Below are positions 60,992-64,000 of a stretch of 64,000 nt of DNA, in pieces (the stretch's first letter is position 1; every line of letters begins with the position of its first letter). The notes below the pieces were generated by a model. The model searched no databases, was not told the origin of the DNA, and was given only the letters and a program-made list of their open reading frames with translations. The stretch is from Crenalkalicoccus roseus. GTDB taxonomy: Bacteria > Pseudomonadota > Alphaproteobacteria > Acetobacterales > Acetobacteraceae. The stretch covers positions 53,309 to 117,308 of the forward strand of contig NZ_SJDM01000009.1 in assembly GCF_004761865.1 (NCBI RefSeq). Direction: 5' to 3'. Made by a program: the position numbers and the translations under genes.

Positions 60992-63313
60992 ATGGATCTG
61001 GACAGGAACAGCAGGGCCGAGGCGGCGATCGCGGCCGCCGGCCTCCGGGTCGAGCCGGGCGAGCGGCGGCGGCTGGTGCGCGAGGTGGCGCGGCGGATGC
61101 CCGCCGACGCGGCCGCGGTGGCCGGGGCGCTGTGCCGGATCCGCCGCCGCGCCTGGGCGGCGCGCCTCCTGCAGGAGGCGGAGCGGGAGGGCCGGCCCTG
61201 GATCACGCCGGCCGAGGCGCGGGCCGCCGCCGAGGCGGTCACCGACCCGGAGGCGCCGGAGGCGGCGCTGCGCGCGGCGCTGGAGGGCGCCGTCGCCGAG
61301 CGGCTGCGCGCCGCCGGCCGCACGCCGGAGGCGGCGCTGCGCGCGGTGGCGGCGGAGATCGCCGAGGCGGGCGGCGCCCTTTCCGCCGAGCGCCTCGGGG
61401 AGCTGGCACGCGCCGTCGCCGCCGCGCACGGCCTCGGCCCGGAGGCGGCCGAGCGCCTCGGCGAGGCCGCCCTCCGCGACGAGGCGGACCGCCGCCGGGC
61501 GCTGCGCGAGGCGCGCCGCGCCGCCCGCGAGCGCCGGCGCGAGGAGGTGCGCCGCCTGCGCGCATGGGAGCGCGGCCTGGTCGGCATCGAGGCGCTGCCC
61601 GGCCTGCTCGGCTGCTCGTTGGCGGAGGCGCGGCGCTGGGTCGCCGCCGGGCTGATCCCGCTGGCGCGGCGCCTCGTCGCCGGGCGGCGGGAGCGGCTGG
61701 AATTCGACCCGGACGCCCTCGCCCCGCTGCGCGCCGCGGTCGCGGACTGGCGGGCGGCGGAGCACCGCCGGCATCCGCCCGCCCGGCCCGCCGCCCCGGC
61801 GCTGCATCTCGGCCGCTCCGCCAATGCCGCGGTGGCGCGCGTCGCGGCGCTCGACCGCTACGCCGCGCATTTCGCCACCGCCCGCGCGCTCGACCGGCGC
61901 ATCACCCTCGTTACGGGCCCGACCAACAGCGGCAAGAGCCACCTGGCGCTGGACCGCCTGGCGGCGGCGGAGAGCGGGCAGGCGCTGGCGCCGCTGCGCC
62001 TGCTCGCGCACGAGTTCCGCGAGGCGCTGGCCGAGCGCGGCGTCGCCGCCGCCCTCTCCACCGGCGAGGAGCGGATCCCGGCGCCGGGCAGCCGGCATCT
62101 CGCGGCGACGGTGGAGATGTGCCCCTTCCACGCCCCGGTGGACGTCGCCATGGTGGACGAGGCGCAGATGCTGCACGACCGCGACCGCGGCGCCGCCTGG
62201 ACCGCCGCGATCATGGGCGCGCCGGCGCGGCATCTCTTCGTCCTCGGCGCGCCGGAGGCGGCGCCGCTGGTGCGGCGCATCGCCGCGCTCTGCGGCGATC
62301 CGGTCGAGGAGGTGTCGCTGCGGCGCAAGGCGCCGCTGGTCGCGGCGCGCCGGCCGGTCGGGCTCGGCGAGCTCGGCGCCGGCGACGCGCTGGTCGCCTT
62401 CTCGCGGCGGGAGGTGCTGCAGCTCCGCGAGGAGCTGATGCGGCGGGGGCGGCGCGTGGCGGTGGTCTACGGCGCGCTGAGCCCGGAGGTGCGCCGGGCC
62501 GAGGCGGCGCGCTTCCGCGAGGGCGAGGCGGAGATCCTGGTGGCGACGGACGCGATCGGCATGGGGCTGAACCTGCCGATCCGCCGCGTGGTGTTCTCCG
62601 CCCTGCGCAAGTTCGACGGCGAGGAGGCGCGGGAGCTGCGGGCGCAGGAGGTGAAGCAGATCGGCGGCCGCGCCGGGCGCTTCGGCAGGCACGAGGAGGG
62701 CATCGTCGCCGTGCTCGCCGGCGCCGGCGAGCCGGAGACGGTGCGCCGCCTGCTGGAGGCACCGCCCGAGCCGCCCGCGGAGATGCGGGCGCAGGTGCAG
62801 CCCGATGCCGACATCATCGCCGCGGTGGCGGCCGAGATCGGCTCCGACAGCCTGTTCGGGGTGCTGGCGCGCATCCGGCGCGCGGTGCTGCGCCGCGACG
62901 ACCCGAATTACCGCCTGGCCGACATGGGCCAGGCACTGTCCATCGCCTCGGCCGTGGACGGGGTGCCGGGGCTCTCGCTGCTCACGCGCTGGACCTACGC
63001 CATGTGCCCGGTGGACGAGCGCGACAACGGTGTCGCCCGCCTCGCCGGCTGGGCGGTGGAGCATGGCGCGGGGCGCCCGGTGCTTCCGCCCGCCGCCGGC
63101 CGGCTGCCGCCGCCGGAGCGCGGTGCGGGGCCGGTGCTGGAGCGGGCGGAGAAGGTGTACAGGCGCCTCGTCGCCTGGCGCTGGCTCTCGCTCCGCTTCC
63201 CCGAGGCCTATCGCGACCGCGAGGCGGCGGAGGCCGAGACGCGGCGGCTCGATGCCTGGATCGAGGAGGTCCTGCGCCACCAGCGCCGCGGCAAGGGGGC
63301 GCTGGCGGCGTAG
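60992..63313 (+). CDS. SUV3-like ATP-dependent RNA helicase
   Basis: The ATG at 60992 follows AAGGGA and gives 773 residues. An Ala/Arg-rich helical N-terminus (~1-290) precedes a SUV3-type DExH core: Walker A VTGPTNSGKS (~residue 306-315), DEAQM box, TGEERI, DAIGMGLN and QIGGRAGRFG. The C-terminal SUV3 domain follows. Mitochondrial SUV3 unwinds RNA for the degradosome; alphaproteobacteria carry homologues of unclear partner. The N-terminus is rich in repeats of RAAL/EA and may be partly disordered. Confidence 0.92.
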   Translation: MDLDRNSRAEAAIAAAGLRVEPGERRRLVREVARRMPADAAAVAGALCRIRRRAWAARLLQEAEREGRPWITPAEARAAAEAVTDPEAPEAALRAALEGAVAERLRAAGRTPEAALRAVAAEIAEAGGALSAERLGELARAVAAAHGLGPEAAERLGEAALRDEADRRRALREARRAARERRREEVRRLRAWERGLVGIEALPGLLGCSLAEARRWVAAGLIPLARRLVAGRRERLEFDPDALAPLRAAVADWRAAEHRRHPPARPAAPALHLGRSANAAVARVAALDRYAAHFATARALDRRITLVTGPTNSGKSHLALDRLAAAESGQALAPLRLLAHEFREALAERGVAAALSTGEERIPAPGSRHLAATVEMCPFHAPVDVAMVDEAQMLHDRDRGAAWTAAIMGAPARHLFVLGAPEAAPLVRRIAALCGDPVEEVSLRRKAPLVAARRPVGLGELGAGDALVAFSRREVLQLREELMRRGRRVAVVYGALSPEVRRAEAARFREGEAEILVATDAIGMGLNLPIRRVVFSALRKFDGEEARELRAQEVKQIGGRAGRFGRHEEGIVAVLAGAGEPETVRRLLEAPPEPPAEMRAQVQPDADIIAAVAAEIGSDSLFGVLARIRRAVLRRDDPNYRLADMGQALSIASAVDGVPGLSLLTRWTYAMCPVDERDNGVARLAGWAVEHGAGRPVLPPAAGRLPPPERGAGPVLERAEKVYRRLVAWRWLSLRFPEAYRDREAAEAETRRLDAWIEEVLRHQRRGKGALAA

Positions 63314-63330
63314 GACAGGGTCACCCGCGG

Positions 63331-63359
63331 CGGGCCGGGCGGGGCTTGAACCCGGCCCG
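63331..63359 (+). terminator. hairpin terminator after the helicase gene
   Basis: Perfect 9-bp arms CGGGCCGGG and CCCGGCCCG, loop of 11, start 17 bp after the helicase stop codon. Confidence 0.5.
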
Positions 63360-63575
63360 GCCGGGAACCACCTGGGCGATCCGCCGCGGCGCTTCCCGGC
63401 GCAGGAGCCGGTTCGCGGCCTCTTGCGCACAGGGGCGGAGGGGCCTATGTGGCGCTCCCGCCGCGAGGCGGTTCGGAAGGTCCGGTTCACCGGGTCTTGA
63501 AGACGGGGCGGGGAGATCCCATCTTCGGTGTCTGCCGCGAGGCGATGCCCTCCGGAAAATCCCCAAACGGGGTCT

Positions 63576-63604
63576 TGAAACTGGCGCCAGGAGGCGCTAA
63601 GTCA
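63576..63604 (+). promoter_or_regulatory. candidate rrn promoter
   Basis: TTGAAA and TAAGTC are 17 bp apart and are followed by a GC-rich discriminator (ACGCGCCCCG), a feature of stringently controlled rRNA promoters. Both hexamers deviate from consensus, and I cannot exclude the copy at 63497 or the TTGACA at 63797. Confidence 0.4.
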
Positions 63605-63790
63605 CGCGCCCCGCAGCGGAGGGCTCTTCCTCCCGGTCGCACGGCACGCCGGCCGCCGGGACGCGCAGGAGCCAGGGGCCGCTGCATCCTGATCTTTGGC
63701 CCTTTCGGGCATCGCTTCCGTCGTGGCGGTTCGGTCCGCCGCGCCGTGGGCAGCCCTCCGATGCGCGTCGGCAGGCGCGGCGGAGGGGTG

Positions 63791-63804
63791 GCTCTTTTGA
63801 CAAT
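63791..63804 (+). promoter_or_regulatory. boxA-like antitermination element
   Basis: GCTCTTTTGACAAT resembles the rrn leader boxA of alphaproteobacteria (GCTCTTTGACA-like). It lies about 170 bp upstream of the 16S 5' end, the usual place. The embedded TTGACA could alternatively act as a -35 element. Confidence 0.5.
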
Positions 63805-63973
63805 CGCATCGGTCTTCTGGAAGCAAGCAAACGCGTTCCGGCCATGCCATGCCGCGTCCATCCCGTGGGATGAAGCGAGGCGTGGCGACAAGCCGGGATG
63901 TTTGCGTCGAGAGTGGTGAGCGGAGCTTGTGGAGTGGCTCTCGCGCGCCCGGACCTCGGTCCGGCGCGCCGAT

Positions 63974-64000
63974 GAACCTGAGAGTTTGATCCTGGCTCAG
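63974..64000 (+). rRNA. 16S ribosomal RNA, 5' end only
   Basis: AGAGTTTGATCCTGGCTCAG at 63981-64000 is the invariant 5' segment of 16S rRNA (the 27F site). It is preceded by AACCTG, close to the alphaproteobacterial 5' terminus. The gene continues beyond the window, so the exact 5' end is an estimate. Confidence 0.97.

Larger units (their letters stand above)
63360..63973 (+). other. ribosomal RNA operon leader region, no protein gene seen
   Basis: About 600 bp upstream of 16S hold no convincing reading frame. GGGTCTTGAA occurs twice, at 63492 and 63571, each offering a -35-like TTGAAG/TTGAAA, as in tandem rrn promoters. The leader element near 63791 and the 16S start follow. Confidence 0.6.

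Noticed and set aside
58205..63490. A 1761-codon minus-strand frame running from the helicase region into the permease
   Set aside because: Only the last ~414 codons (the permease) are real; the rest is antisense to the SUV3-like helicase and the repeats.
63797..63802. TTGACA as the main rrn -35 element
   Set aside because: No acceptable -10 follows at 16-18 bp, and the surrounding GCTCTTTTGACAAT fits boxA better.

Overview
The window is a very GC-rich (roughly 70-75% by eye) bacterial chromosome segment. It ends in the first bases of a 16S rRNA gene. The gene families (XrtA/PEP-CTERM exopolysaccharide locus, HWE-type histidine kinases, SUV3-like helicase, Methylobacterium-like PEP carboxylase tail) and the rRNA leader suggest an alphaproteobacterium, most likely Acetobacteraceae (Roseomonas-like). 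That placement is inference; the 16S fragment is too short to confirm it.

Layout. 0-2.5 kb: the tail of a PEP-carboxylase-like gene and a flavin monooxygenase of Baeyer-Villiger type. 2.7-27.3 kb: an almost complete XrtA (exosortase A)/PEP-CTERM locus. Its minus-strand arm holds, in transcription order, a polyprenyl-phosphate sugar transferase, the histidine kinase PrsK, the sigma-54 activator PrsR, the TPR protein PrsT, an O-glycosylation-ligase-like membrane protein, a small membrane protein, a secreted protein of unknown function and an asparagine synthase. Its plus-strand arm holds the polysaccharide export protein, chain-length protein, tyrosine autokinase, outer-membrane beta-barrel, ExeA-like ATPase, polysaccharide deacetylase, FemAB-like protein, glycosyltransferase and XrtA itself. 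The two arms diverge from a 500-bp AT-richer region at 16.3-16.8 kb. A perfect 26-bp palindrome containing both stop codons closes the plus arm against a DUF2142 membrane protein.

28.8-35.3 kb is a signalling block: a KaiC-like double ATPase translationally coupled to an HWE kinase with a degenerate receiver, then divergently SelO, a second kinase with a Glu at the receiver phospho-site, and a parallel beta-helix protein. 35.3-57.3 kb is an accessory surface-polysaccharide region: glycosyltransferases, FkbM and other methyltransferases, a CelD/BcsL-like acetyltransferase, a Gfo/Idh/MocA-SDR fusion, a UDP-sugar epimerase, a DUF2264 protein, a flippase and a sugar isomerase. It also carries signs of gene flow and decay: a chemoreceptor pseudogene with two in-frame stops, a shattered IS630-type transposase, lower-GC genes and an orphan CZB protein. 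It ends with a PEP-CTERM protein, the only visible XrtA substrate here. That gene has a textbook sigma-54 -24/-12 promoter, which fits control by the PrsK/PrsR pair encoded about 43 kb away.

57.5-64 kb holds a three-gene ABC exporter operon (adaptor, permease, ATPase), a four-copy 57-bp tandem repeat with diverged relatives elsewhere in the window, a SUV3-family helicase, and the leader and first bases of an rRNA operon. Taken together, most of the window builds, exports and modifies an extracellular polysaccharide and sorts PEP-CTERM proteins to the surface.
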